Assembly: GCF_007750855.1 (NCBI RefSeq) | Contig: NZ_CP036291.1 | Coordinates: forward strand, 2,294,001-2,358,000 | Length of the DNA stretch: 64,000 nucleotides | DNA from: Pirellulimonas nuda | GTDB lineage: Bacteria > Planctomycetota > Planctomycetia > Pirellulales > Lacipirellulaceae | Direction: 5' to 3' | Part shown: positions 17,296-24,846 of the stretch, in pieces | Layout: the number at the start of each line of letters is the position of its first letter | How positions within the stretch are numbered: the first letter of the stretch is position 1 | Notes under the pieces: generated by a model | Told to the model about the DNA's origin: nothing | What the model saw: the letters and a program-made list of their open reading frames with translations, nothing else | The model's database searches: none | Position numbers and translations under genes: made by a program

Positions 17296-18729
17296 ATGGC
17301 CCCCCCCGCAGACAGCCCGGCGCGCCCCCACCCGGACGGCATCCGCCCGTTGCTGGAGCGTCTGAGCCAACGGTTCACGGCCCAGCAACTGCTCACCGGC
17401 AAGGGGCAGACCGCGCCCTTCGAGTCGGACGGGCTCACCGCGTTCCGCACACACCCGGGCGCCGTTGTGCTCGCCGAGTCCGCAGACGACGTGGTCGACG
17501 TCGTGCGGCTCTGCCACACTTTCGGGGTGCCGTTCGTGGCGCGTGGCAGCGGCACGAGCCTCAGCGGCGGTTCGTTGCCAATTGAGGGGGGGGTGGTGAT
17601 CGCGCTGAATCGTTTGAACCGCGTCTTGCGCTACGCGCCCCAGCACCGCGTCATCGTCGTCGAGCCTGGGTTTATCAACCTCCAGGTGTCGAAGCACGCC
17701 GCGCCCAACGGGCTGTACTATTCTCCCGATCCATCCAGCGGACCGGTCTGCACCATCGGCGGGAACGTGGCGTTTAACTCCGGCGGCGCCCACTGCCTCA
17801 AGTACGGCATGACCGCCAACCACGTGCTCGGCGTGAAAGCGGTTCTGCCGGATGGCGAAGTCGTTACGCTCGGGGCCGACAGCCTGGAGACAGCCGGGCC
17901 AGACCTGGCCGGCATGTTCGTGGGGTGCGAGGGGCTGTTCGGCGTAGCGCTGGAGATCACGCTCCGCCTGCTGCCCATCCCCGAACGCTACCACACCGTG
18001 CTTGCGGCCTACGACAGCCTCACTAAGGCAGGAGACGCGGTCTCCAAGGTCGTCGCCTCCGGCCTGCTGCCCGGTGCCATGGAGATCATGGACCGCCTCG
18101 CGATCGAGGCGTCCGAGGCGGCCGTTCACGCCGGCTACCCGTTGCAAGCCGCCGCGGCGTTGATCGTCGAGCTCGAGGGCGCCGAGGAAGAAGTCGCCGC
18201 CGAGATCCCATTGCTCGACGAGGTCATCCGCCAGTCGGGCGCCTACGAGGTACGGGTCGCCAAGAGCCCGAAGGAGCGGATGGACATCTGGATCGGCCGC
18301 AAGTGCGCCTTCAGCGCGGTGGGCAGGCTCAGCCCGGACTACATCGTTCAGGACGGCGTGGTGCCGCGGACCCGGCTCGGCGAGGCGCTGACCACCATCG
18401 AGGCGCTGGGGCGCGAGTACAAGCTGCGGATCGCCAACGTCTTCCACGCCGGCGACGGCAACCTGCACCCCTTGATCCTCTACGACGGCCGCGTCGAAGG
18501 GCAACTGGAGCACGCAGAGCGGCTCGCCGGCGAGATCCTGCGGATGTGCATCCGCCTGGGGGGCTCCATCACCGGCGAGCATGGCGTGGGGGTAGAAAAG
18601 CTCGCGTACCTGCCAGAGATGTACTCGGAAACAGAAATGGCGTTGATGAACCGCATCCGCCGGGCGGTCGACCCCGCCGAACTCGCCAACCGCGGCAAGA
18701 TGCTGGCCGCGGCGAGCAAGGGGGCCTGA
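17296..18729 (+). CDS. glcD: Glycolate oxidase, FAD-linked subunit GlcD
   Basis: The 477-residue protein carries the PCMH-type FAD domain ([21 protein letters not shown], then [20 protein letters not shown]). Its C-terminal FAD-oxidase domain ends in [16 protein letters not shown] and [21 protein letters not shown]. It oxidises glycolate to glyoxylate with GlcE and GlcF. It is the first gene of glcDEF; only 3 bases separate its stop from glcE, which implies coupled translation. The ATG at 17296 is the first in-frame start with a full N-terminus. Confidence 0.93.
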   Translation: MAPPADSPARPHPDGIRPLLERLSQRFTAQQLLTGKGQTAPFESDGLTAFRTHPGAVVLAESADDVVDVVRLCHTFGVPFVARGSGTSLSGGSLPIEGGVVIALNRLNRVLRYAPQHRVIVVEPGFINLQVSKHAAPNGLYYSPDPSSGPVCTIGGNVAFNSGGAHCLKYGMTANHVLGVKAVLPDGEVVTLGADSLETAGPDLAGMFVGCEGLFGVALEITLRLLPIPERYHTVLAAYDSLTKAGDAVSKVVASGLLPGAMEIMDRLAIEASEAAVHAGYPLQAAAALIVELEGAEEEVAAEIPLLDEVIRQSGAYEVRVAKSPKERMDIWIGRKCAFSAVGRLSPDYIVQDGVVPRTRLGEALTTIEALGREYKLRIANVFHAGDGNLHPLILYDGRVEGQLEHAERLAGEILRMCIRLGGSITGEHGVGVEKLAYLPEMYSETEMALMNRIRRAVDPAELANRGKMLAAASKGA

Positions 18730-18732
18730 GCC

Positions 18733-19797
18733 ATGCACACGGTGACAACCGAACAACAGCTCGTCGAGGTGGTCCGCAGCGGGTCGCGGGTGCGGGTGCG
18801 GGGCGCCGGCACGAAATCGGCGCCCGAGCCGGACGGCGGCGTCGGTGTCTGTATGGGGGGGATGACCGGCGTGCTGCAGTACGACCCCGGCGAGTTCACG
18901 TTCACGGCCCTTGCCGGCACCCGCCTGTCCGAAGTTGAGGGGCTGCTCGCGGAGAAGAATCAGTACCTGCCGTTCGATCCGCCGCTGGTCGAGGCCGGGG
19001 CGACCCTCGGCGGAACGGTCGCGACGGGCGTGTCGGGGTCGGGGCGGCTGCGCTACGGCGGCGTCCGCGACTTTCTGCTCGGCGCGCGGATCGTTACCGG
19101 CGAGGGTCAAGCCGTGATGGCCGGCAGCAAGGTCGTCAAGAACGCCGCCGGGTTCGACCTCCCCAAGCTGATGGTCGGCAGCCTCGGCCGCTACGGGCTG
19201 CTGACAGAGCTGACCTTCAAGGTCTTCCCGCGGCCCGAATGCTCCGCGACGCTGGTGTTTGAGGCCGGCGCCGTGGCAGAGGGGGTGACGCTGATGAACC
19301 GGCTCGCCGGCTCGCAGTACGACCTCGCCTGCCTCGACATGGACGACGCCCACCGCGTGTGGGCCCGTCTGGCGGGCTTCCGGCAGGCAGTGGCGGCGCG
19401 GGCAGAACGCGTGTTGCGCGAGGTCGCGGCGCCAGGTCGCGTGACCACCGAAGACGAAGACCATCGCTTCTGGCGCGACGCAAGGGAGTTTGCCTGGATC
19501 CCGCCGGGTCACGACCTGATCAAGATCGCCCTGACTCCGGACAAGATCGAGCCGCTGTCGGCCGCGTTCGCCACGCTCCCCAAACGCTTCTGCGTGGGGG
19601 GGCACCTGGCCTGGATCGGCTGGCCGGAAGGAAAGACTCTGGAGCCGCTCGAAACCACGCTCCAGCAGTTGGGCTGCGCCGGCGCCGCGATCACCGGCGC
19701 GTCGCCCAGGCGCACCCTCGGTCGTCCTCAGGGGGGCGCGTTCGCGGCCCGGCTGCAGACGGCCCTCGACCCGCACCACAAGTTCTCGTCCGATTAA
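18733..19797 (+). CDS. glcE: Glycolate oxidase, FAD-binding subunit GlcE
   Basis: The 354-residue protein has one FAD-binding domain: GTRLSEVEGLLAEKNQYLPFDPP, then GTVATGVSGSGRLRYGGVRDFLLGA and SKVVKNAAGFDLPKLMVGSLG. It lacks the large C-terminal domain of GlcD, as is usual for GlcE. It forms the glycolate dehydrogenase complex with its operon neighbours glcD (3-base gap) and glcF. Confidence 0.92.
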   Translation: MHTVTTEQQLVEVVRSGSRVRVRGAGTKSAPEPDGGVGVCMGGMTGVLQYDPGEFTFTALAGTRLSEVEGLLAEKNQYLPFDPPLVEAGATLGGTVATGVSGSGRLRYGGVRDFLLGARIVTGEGQAVMAGSKVVKNAAGFDLPKLMVGSLGRYGLLTELTFKVFPRPECSATLVFEAGAVAEGVTLMNRLAGSQYDLACLDMDDAHRVWARLAGFRQAVAARAERVLREVAAPGRVTTEDEDHRFWRDAREFAWIPPGHDLIKIALTPDKIEPLSAAFATLPKRFCVGGHLAWIGWPEGKTLEPLETTLQQLGCAGAAITGASPRRTLGRPQGGAFAARLQTALDPHHKFSSD

Positions 19798-19839
19798 CAC
19801 GTCGTTTGTTTGAGCCTCCTGCTTTTGGAGTGTGAGTTC

Positions 19840-21096
19840 GTGCAGCACAAGATCCCTATCGCCCAGCTCGGCCCGCAAGCAGAAGCGATGGCGGGCGCCG
19901 TGTCGTCGTGCGTGCACTGCGGGTTCTGCCTGCCGGCCTGCCCCACCTACCAGGTGCTGGGCGAAGAGATGGACTCGCCGCGGGGACGCATCTTCTTGAT
20001 GAAGGACGTGCTGGAGGGGAACCTGGCGCTGGAAGAGGCGCTGCCGTACATCGACCGCTGCCTGGGGTGCTTGGGGTGCGAGCCGGCCTGCCCGTCGGGC
20101 GTCCCCTACCGAAACCTGCTCACGCCGTTCCGCGCCCACGCAGAGCAGCGGCGCAAACGCTCGCTGTTCGACCGGCTGCTGCGCCAGGTGGTGCTGCAGA
20201 CGCTCCCCTACCCCGGCCGGTTCCGCGCCAGCGCCCGGCTGGGAAAACTCGCGGCCTTCACCGCGCCGCTGCTGCCGACCCGGCTCCGCAACATGCTGGC
20301 GATGCTGCCCGCCCATATCCCGCCGGCCCGACCCCTCCCAACGTTCACCCCCGCGGTGGGCCCCCGCCGCGCGCGGGTGGCGCTGCTGGCCGGCTGCGCC
20401 CAGCAGGTGCTGGCCCCGCAGATCAACCACGCCGCTATCCGCGTGCTGTCGCACAGCGGGGTCGACGTGCTCACGCCCCGCGGCCAGTCGTGCTGCGGCG
20501 CGTTGTCGGCCCACACGGGGGCGGCGCAGCAGGCCAAGCGGCTGGCGCGGCGGAACCTGGCCGCGTTTCCGCTGGAGGTCGACTGCGTGGTCACGACCGC
20601 CGCCGGGTGTGGTTCGGGGATGCACGAGTACCCGTTGTGGTTTAGAGGAGAGCCAGACGAAGCCGCGGCCCGCCGGCTGGCCGAACAAACCAAGGACGTT
20701 TGCGCCTTCCTCGACGAGCTCGGCGGCTACCGGCCCGCGGCGCTCGCGGCGCCGGTGCGGGTGGCCTACCACGACGCTTGCCACCTGTCGCACGGGCAAG
20801 GGGTTGCAGCGCAGCCGCGTCGCCTGCTGGGCCTGATCGGAAACCTCGAGCTGCTGGACGTCCCCGGGGGCGAGTTCTGCTGCGGGTCGGCGGGCACGTA
20901 CAACCTCGAACAGCCGCAGACCGCCCACGAGCTGGGCCGACGCAAGGCCGAGGCGATCCTTTCGACCGGCGCCCAAGCGGTCGCCACCGGCAACATCGGC
21001 TGCATGGTGCAGGTAGAACAACACCTCGCCGCGCTCGGCCGCCCGCTGCCGGTGCGCCACACCATCGAGTGGCTCGCCGACGCGGCCGCGGGCTGA
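19840..21096 (+). CDS. glcF: Glycolate oxidase, iron-sulfur subunit GlcF
   Basis: The product has two 4Fe-4S motifs ([14 protein letters not shown] and [14 protein letters not shown]) and two cysteine-rich CCG domains ([12 protein letters not shown] and [15 protein letters not shown]). It passes electrons from the flavin subunits to the membrane quinone pool. I prefer the GTG at 19840 (418 residues), which has GGAG 9 bases upstream, over the TTG at 19810, which adds ten poorly conserved residues. A GlcF-like C-terminus of another gene lies at 2-256. Confidence 0.92.
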   Translation: MQHKIPIAQLGPQAEAMAGAVSSCVHCGFCLPACPTYQVLGEEMDSPRGRIFLMKDVLEGNLALEEALPYIDRCLGCLGCEPACPSGVPYRNLLTPFRAHAEQRRKRSLFDRLLRQVVLQTLPYPGRFRASARLGKLAAFTAPLLPTRLRNMLAMLPAHIPPARPLPTFTPAVGPRRARVALLAGCAQQVLAPQINHAAIRVLSHSGVDVLTPRGQSCCGALSAHTGAAQQAKRLARRNLAAFPLEVDCVVTTAAGCGSGMHEYPLWFRGEPDEAAARRLAEQTKDVCAFLDELGGYRPAALAAPVRVAYHDACHLSHGQGVAAQPRRLLGLIGNLELLDVPGGEFCCGSAGTYNLEQPQTAHELGRRKAEAILSTGAQAVATGNIGCMVQVEQHLAALGRPLPVRHTIEWLADAAAG

Positions 21097-21219
21097 GCTG
21101 CCCCCACCCCCGCCCCAGGCGTGCGGGTTTGAGACGCGGCTACTTGCGAGGAGAAAGTCAGGAGCTTCCGTGCCGCTGCGGTCCTGTGCCCAATCTGACA
21201 AAGAACTTCGTTGCTCCCT

Positions 21220-22251
21220 CTACCCAATCGCGACTTCCACCACCCCACCCTCCTCTTCCACCCGCACCGCCACATCCAAGAACCGCTGCACGATCTCGAT
21301 GTGCGTTGTCGAATGGCGCGTCAGCCTGAGCGTGCGGAACCGGCTCGCGGCGCCGTGGCGCCAGGCGGCGATGCTAAGCGGCAGGATCAGTTGGTCGGCC
21401 AGGTAGGGGCCGACCGGGACGTCCGCGGCCAGGTACGCGTGGGCCTGGTCGACCGCTTCACTGGCCACCCGTTCGGCCCGGGCGCCCTGGCGTCCGAAGC
21501 CGGTAAAGAGCTCGCGGGCGTGCTCGCAATGCAGCTCGATCATCACGATGTTGCCGGGGCCGAGCGAGTCGTTGGCTTCGTAGACGTGGAAGCAGTCGTC
21601 GGGCCAGTTGAGCCGCTGGGCGGCGGCGTCGAGCTCGCGTTGGGCGATGTCGCGCGCGAGGTTCGCCACCACGGCGGTGAACGATCGGTGCAGCACCTCG
21701 CCGCGGGTGGTCAGCGTGAGCCCCTTCAGCCCTCCCACGGGCGGCACAACGCCGACCGAGAACCGTCCGCCACCGGCGGGGTAGAAGCCGTGCCGCTCGA
21801 GCGCGGCGGTGAGACCAACCCCCATCTGCCGCACGAGTGGGAAGTAGGCCTGGGCGAGGAAGTCGTACGGCGGCGCCCACGGGTTGTGCGTCCCCCCCTC
21901 AAGGGTGATCTCCGACGGGCCGGCCGCGTCGATGAGCGCCGGCAGCACCGTCTGCAGCACCAGCGTCCCGCTGCCGGCGGTGCCGACAGCAAAAGCGTAG
22001 CGGCCCGGCTCGACTTGCTTGGGGACGAACGTGAGCCCCTGCGAGCCGACCTCGTCCCCCTGCAGCTCTGCCCGCCCCACCTCGGCCGCGGCCCGAACCG
22101 CGGTCAGGTGCTGCCGCATCAGCCCCGGCTTGTCGCGCCCCGCGCGGATGTTGGTCAGACGCACCGGCTTGCCGGTGACCAGCGAGAGCGTGAGGGACGA
22201 ACGGAGGATCTGGCCGCCCCCCTCGCCTTGCGATCCGTCGATCTCGATCAT
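21220..22251 (-). CDS. rtcA: RNA 3'-terminal phosphate cyclase RtcA
   Basis: The 343-residue protein begins MIEIDGSQGEGGGQILRSSL, the hallmark of RtcA, and continues with NIRAGRDKPGLMRQHLTAV and GGGRFSVGVVPPVGG. The adenylated His of this family is expected near the C-terminal HGAASRFRTL region. It converts RNA 3'-phosphates to 2',3'-cyclic phosphates, which RtcB can use. It is the last gene of rsr-Y RNAs-rtcB-rtcA and is separated from rtcB by a large hairpin repeat. Confidence 0.93.
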   Translation of the reverse strand: MIEIDGSQGEGGGQILRSSLTLSLVTGKPVRLTNIRAGRDKPGLMRQHLTAVRAAAEVGRAELQGDEVGSQGLTFVPKQVEPGRYAFAVGTAGSGTLVLQTVLPALIDAAGPSEITLEGGTHNPWAPPYDFLAQAYFPLVRQMGVGLTAALERHGFYPAGGGRFSVGVVPPVGGLKGLTLTTRGEVLHRSFTAVVANLARDIAQRELDAAAQRLNWPDDCFHVYEANDSLGPGNIVMIELHCEHARELFTGFGRQGARAERVASEAVDQAHAYLAADVPVGPYLADQLILPLSIAAWRHGAASRFRTLRLTRHSTTHIEIVQRFLDVAVRVEEEGGVVEVAIG

Positions 22252-22298
22252 GTCGTTGATGGGTGTGGCTCCTGGAGGGGATCATCTTGCGGACGAAT

Positions 22299-22493
22299 AA
22301 CCACAGAGTCACCGAGGGCACAGAGACGGACGGAGATTGCCACAAAAAGGCACAAAGAAGCACAAAGAAAAGCCGATGACCGGCGCTGGCCGGCGGCCTG
22401 ATGAAAGTCATCGTCGATCCGTCTTGTGCTTTTTGTGCCTTCTCGTGGCTATCGTCCTCCGTACGTCTCTGTGCCCTCTGCGCCTCTGTGGTT
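22299..22493. repeat. Long imperfect inverted repeat between rtcB and rtcA
   Basis: Two arms of about 70 bases (22299-22367 and 22423-22493) are reverse complements with a few mismatches. Both carry the series AACCACAGAG, GAGGGCACAGAGACG, GCCAC, AAGGCACAAA and GCACAA. A further 7-bp pair CGATGAC (22374-22380) / GTCATCG (22407-22413) lies inside. It resembles the CACAGAG-type extragenic repeats scattered in planctomycete genomes. In the rtcB-rtcA transcript it would form a very strong hairpin. A related half-arm is at 59304-59357. Confidence 0.8.
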
Positions 22494-22524
22494 AACTTGC
22501 CGTCAGCGGCTGATTGCTTTGCCG

Positions 22525-24021
22525 CTAATCATCCGCCTTATCTCCGTCCTTGATCACGAACCGCGCCTTGAGGCGTGCGACCTCGCTGGCGAGGCCGGCC
22601 GACTTGACCGAGCGGAGGACCTCGTCGAAGTCCTTGTAGGCCGCGGGCGCCTCGTCGATCGGGTAGTGCCGGCAGTTCGAGAGGATGTCGGCCTCGTTGA
22701 ACGACTGGTCGACCTGTGCTTGGTTGAGCGCCCGCTTGGCGGCCTTGCGGCCGAGCTGTCGGCCCGCGCCGTGGTTGACGCTGTAGCGGCTCAGCACAGC
22801 GCCCGGGTCGGCCACCATCACGGCCGAGCCCGCCTGGGGGTTTCCCGGCAGCAGGATCGGGTGCCCGGTCTGGGCGAACGGGGTTCCCGCGAGCGCGTGG
22901 TGCCCCCCGGGGTAGGCGCGTGTGGCGCCCTTGCGGTGGACCCAGGCGGGGCGGTTATCGACGATCTCCTTGCGGGCGATGTTGTGGCTGATGAAGTAGA
23001 CAAGCTGGCCGGTCGCGCCCGGGATCACCTGCTGGAACGCCTCGAGCACCAGCGCGTTGATTAGCAGGTGGTTCACGGTGGCGAAGTTGGCGCCCAGGGC
23101 CATGTCGTCGAGGTACGCGTCTGCCTCGGCCGTGCCCAACGGCGCGTAGACCAGCTCGCGGTCTTGCCCCGGCAGGGGGATGTTCCACTGCTCGAACTTG
23201 GCCTGCAGCGCCTTGAACTGCCCGGTCGCCAGTTGGTGGCCGATGCCGCGCGAGCCGCAGTGCGACAAGAACGCGACGCCGCCGTCGACGAGGCCGAACG
23301 TTTCGGCGACGCTCTGGGAGCGGGGGTCATCGCCCACCTCTACCACCTCGCACTCGCCAAAGTGGTTGCCGCCGCCGTAGGAGCCGAGCTGCGACATCTT
23401 GTCGGCGAAGCGGTGCGCGTGCGGCAGCAACCGCTCGAGCCGCAGCGCCAGCGCGGCGGTCGAGTCGTCGTGGCCGACGTGCGCCGAGTCCTCGCAGCGT
23501 GTGGCCCACTCGGGTGGGATGCCGAGCGCCTCGCACACGCCTTTCGATGCGCCTTCGACGAGCACACGCTGGCCGAGCGCCTCATCGACGGGTCGCGACT
23601 TGGCCGCGTTGCGCTGCCCACGCCCGGCCCCAGTCGGGGTCCGCTCGCAGATGGCGTCGATCAAGGCGCGACGCGTCTGCTTGTCGACCACCGCGTCGGC
23701 CGGCAGGCTGGTCTGCAGCAGGCTCATCGAGCACTTGATGTCCACCCCGACCGGGCCGGGGTAGACGTGCGTCGGCGAGACCATGACGCAGCCGACCGGC
23801 GCCCCGTAGCCGCAGTGGGCGTCTGGGTTGAGCACCAGGTCGGTGACCCCGGGCGCGAGGCGCGAGTTGATGGCCTGCTGGACGCAGAAGTCGTCGAAGG
23901 TCTCACGGATCGCCTCGGTGCCGATGACGGTGATGGGCTTCTGCTTGCCGCCGGTCGGCAGGATAGCGGTCGCCTCGCCGTCGGCGATGAACGGGTGCTT
24001 GGTGGGGGCGAGCTGGGTCAT
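22525..24021 (-). CDS. rtcB: RNA ligase RtcB
   Basis: The roughly 498-residue protein has the RtcB metal and catalytic motifs: NPDAHCGYGAPVGCV, then GPVGVDIKCSMS, YGGGNHFGECEVVEVG, HCGSRGIGHQ and SVNHGAGRQLGRK, whose His is the expected guanylylated residue. It joins 2',3'-cyclic-phosphate or 3'-phosphate ends to 5'-OH ends, repairing cleaved tRNA. AGGA precedes the ATG at 24021 by 6 bases; the ATG at 24027 lies too close to it, so the later start is preferred. It follows the fourth Y RNA by fewer than 20 bases. Confidence 0.93.
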   Translation of the reverse strand: MTQLAPTKHPFIADGEATAILPTGGKQKPITVIGTEAIRETFDDFCVQQAINSRLAPGVTDLVLNPDAHCGYGAPVGCVMVSPTHVYPGPVGVDIKCSMSLLQTSLPADAVVDKQTRRALIDAICERTPTGAGRGQRNAAKSRPVDEALGQRVLVEGASKGVCEALGIPPEWATRCEDSAHVGHDDSTAALALRLERLLPHAHRFADKMSQLGSYGGGNHFGECEVVEVGDDPRSQSVAETFGLVDGGVAFLSHCGSRGIGHQLATGQFKALQAKFEQWNIPLPGQDRELVYAPLGTAEADAYLDDMALGANFATVNHLLINALVLEAFQQVIPGATGQLVYFISHNIARKEIVDNRPAWVHRKGATRAYPGGHHALAGTPFAQTGHPILLPGNPQAGSAVMVADPGAVLSRYSVNHGAGRQLGRKAAKRALNQAQVDQSFNEADILSNCRHYPIDEAPAAYKDFDEVLRSVKSAGLASEVARLKARFVIKDGDKADD

Positions 24022-24038
24022 GGACATTCCTGGTGGAT

Positions 24039-24172
24039 AAAAAGCAGCGACAAGACTTTGAAGAAACAGTCTGATGCTCTGCCTACTGAGCTACGGCCGG
24101 CCCGGGGGCCAACCGGCAGGGATCGAACCTGCGACCGTCAGTGTCATGTAGTTCCTTCCGCATTCGCTGCCA
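24039..24172 (-). ncRNA. Y RNA 4 (full circularly permuted tRNA module)
   Basis: On the minus strand the outer helix GCAGCGA (24170-24164) pairs perfectly with TCGCTGC (24050-24044) and is followed by TTTTT (24043-24039). CGAATGC-N7-ACTACAT spans 24166-24146. An upper helix GAAGGAAC (24158-24151) pairs with GTTTCTTC (24067-24060). Inside lie a T-arm GCAGG-TTCGATC-CCTGC (24132-24116), an acceptor-like hairpin CGGTTGGC/GCCGGCCG (24115-24108 with 24101-24094), TA, and a D-arm GCTC-AGTAGGCA-GAGC (24091-24076). The order T-arm, acceptor, D-arm is that of a tRNA opened at its anticodon arm, as in YrlA-type Y RNAs. Confidence 0.87.
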
Positions 24173-24191
24173 GAGTCTCTCTTGGTTCAAA

Positions 24192-24541
24192 GGACGCGAC
24201 GACTAGGAGTGACGAAACGTTTACGCGCTCTTCCTGACTGAGCTACGGCCCCCAATCTAGCAGTTGCAGAACTGCCTGCCTCTCCGGCGAGCAACGTCTT
24301 GGCGAGAGCCAAGCCGCGCCGCCAGCAACCCGGCGAGCGAGGTTTTGGCGAGAGCCAAGCCGCGCCGCCAGCAACCCGGCGAGCAAGGTCTTGGCGGTAG
24401 CCAAGCCGCGCCGCCAGCAACCCGGCGAGCGAGGTCTTGGCGAGAGCCAAGCCGCGCCGCCAGCAACCAGTGGAGCCGGTGGGATTCGAACCCACGACCT
24501 CGGGGTCTTAACCATGTAGTTCCATCTGCATTCGTCGCGTT
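24192..24541 (-). ncRNA. Y RNA 3 (tRNA module with a repeat array in the acceptor loop)
   Basis: The outer helix ACGCGACGA (24540-24532) pairs perfectly with TCGTCGCGT (24202-24194). The conserved CGAATGC-N7-ACTACAT spans 24534-24514. The upper helix is GATGGAAC (24526-24519) with GTTTCGTC (24218-24211). The T-arm is GTGGG-TTCGAAT-CCCAC (24495-24479). The acceptor strand CGGCTCC (24478-24472) pairs with GGGGCCG (24252-24246), followed by TA and the D-arm GCTC-AGTCAGGAA-GAGC (24243-24227). The acceptor loop is about 220 bases long and holds four 46-base repeats. Typical Y RNAs are about 100 bases, so the insertion is unusual. Confidence 0.85.
24284..24467 (-). repeat. Four tandem 46-base hairpin repeats inside Y RNA 3
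   Basis: Four exact-length 46-base units differ at only a few positions. Read as RNA on the minus strand, each unit folds CUUGGC-UCUC-GCCAAG (loop UACC in one unit; one unit has a shorter stem). Each junction between units folds CGCCGG-GUUG-CUGGCG. The array therefore forms alternating hairpins. It has no coding character and no match to a repeat elsewhere in the window. Confidence 0.9.
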
Positions 24542-24568
24542 TTTCCTTTAACAGAAGAAGCGGTTCGT

Positions 24569-24678
24569 AAAGCCAACGACAAGCGGTAGCGAGACGCTCG
24601 GCGATCCGCCCAGGGCGGAAAGCCGGGGAGGGTTCGAACCTCCTTAGCCATGTAGTCACGCCGGCATTCGTTGGCGCC
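24569..24678 (-). ncRNA. Y RNA 2 (T-arm and acceptor hairpin, no D-arm)
   Basis: The outer helix GCCAACGA (24675-24668) pairs perfectly with TCGTTGGC (24579-24572). CGAATGC-N7-ACTACAT spans 24670-24650. The upper helix GCGTGAC (24661-24655) pairs with GTCTCGC (24595-24589) with one T-T mismatch. A perfect T-arm GGAGG-TTCGAAC-CCTCC (24643-24627) is followed by a hairpin (CGGC and TCCGCC arms, about 24625-24599). No GCTC/GAGC D-arm is present. TTT follows the 3' strand. Confidence 0.82.
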
Positions 24679-24693
24679 TTGGTTGCTCTATCG

Positions 24694-24763
24694 AAAATGG
24701 CCGACTAGGTTTTGCCGAGACAATTGACATTGGTGAATGTAGTCCCGACGGCATTCGGCCGAC
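24694..24763 (-). ncRNA. Y RNA 1 (minimal, no tRNA module)
   Basis: The outer helix GGCCGA (24760-24755) pairs with TCGGCC (24704-24699). CGAATGC-N7-ACTACAT spans 24757-24737. The upper helix GTCGGGAC (24749-24742) pairs with GTCTCGGC (24721-24714) including two G-T pairs. The top loop only holds a small ACATT/AATGT hairpin in place of T- and D-arms. TTTT follows the 3' strand. It is the shortest of the four and the first after rsr. Confidence 0.78.
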
Positions 24764-24799
24764 GTACGTTCTTTCCCCTTTTCAGCGGACACGGGCCCC

Positions 24800-24836
24800 G
24801 GGGAAGGCGGGCATCCTCGCCTCACCCGCCCTCCCC
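24800..24836 (-). promoter_or_regulatory. Strong hairpin between rsr and the Y RNAs
   Basis: On the minus strand GGGGAGGGCGGG (24836-24825) pairs with CCCGCCTTCCCC (24811-24800), with one G-T pair and a 13-base loop. It begins about 10 bases after the rsr stop codon. There is no T-run behind it, so it may protect the rsr message, mark a processing point or attenuate transcription into the Y RNAs. Confidence 0.55.
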
Positions 24837-24846
24837 CAGACGATTG

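Noticed and set aside
16636..21201. A 1521-codon open frame on the minus strand across glcDEF and iclR
   Set aside because: It is an antisense shadow of well-supported genes, has low-complexity Arg/Ala/Gly-rich residues and no family motif.
24284..24467. CRISPR array
   Set aside because: Units are directly adjacent 46-base repeats without unique spacers, and no cas genes are present.
24243..24551. Open frames with repeated GCWRRGLALAKT-like protein units on both strands
   Set aside because: They come only from translating the 46-base repeat and tRNA-like arms; unit length 46 is not a multiple of three, so each unit is read in a different frame.
24039..24660. Canonical tRNA genes or tRNA pseudogenes, suggested by perfect T-arms and GCTC...GAGC D-arms
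   Set aside because: The T-arm always precedes the D-arm, no anticodon arm lies between them in the normal order, and acceptor strands pair only in the permuted order. The Y RNA reading explains all arms.
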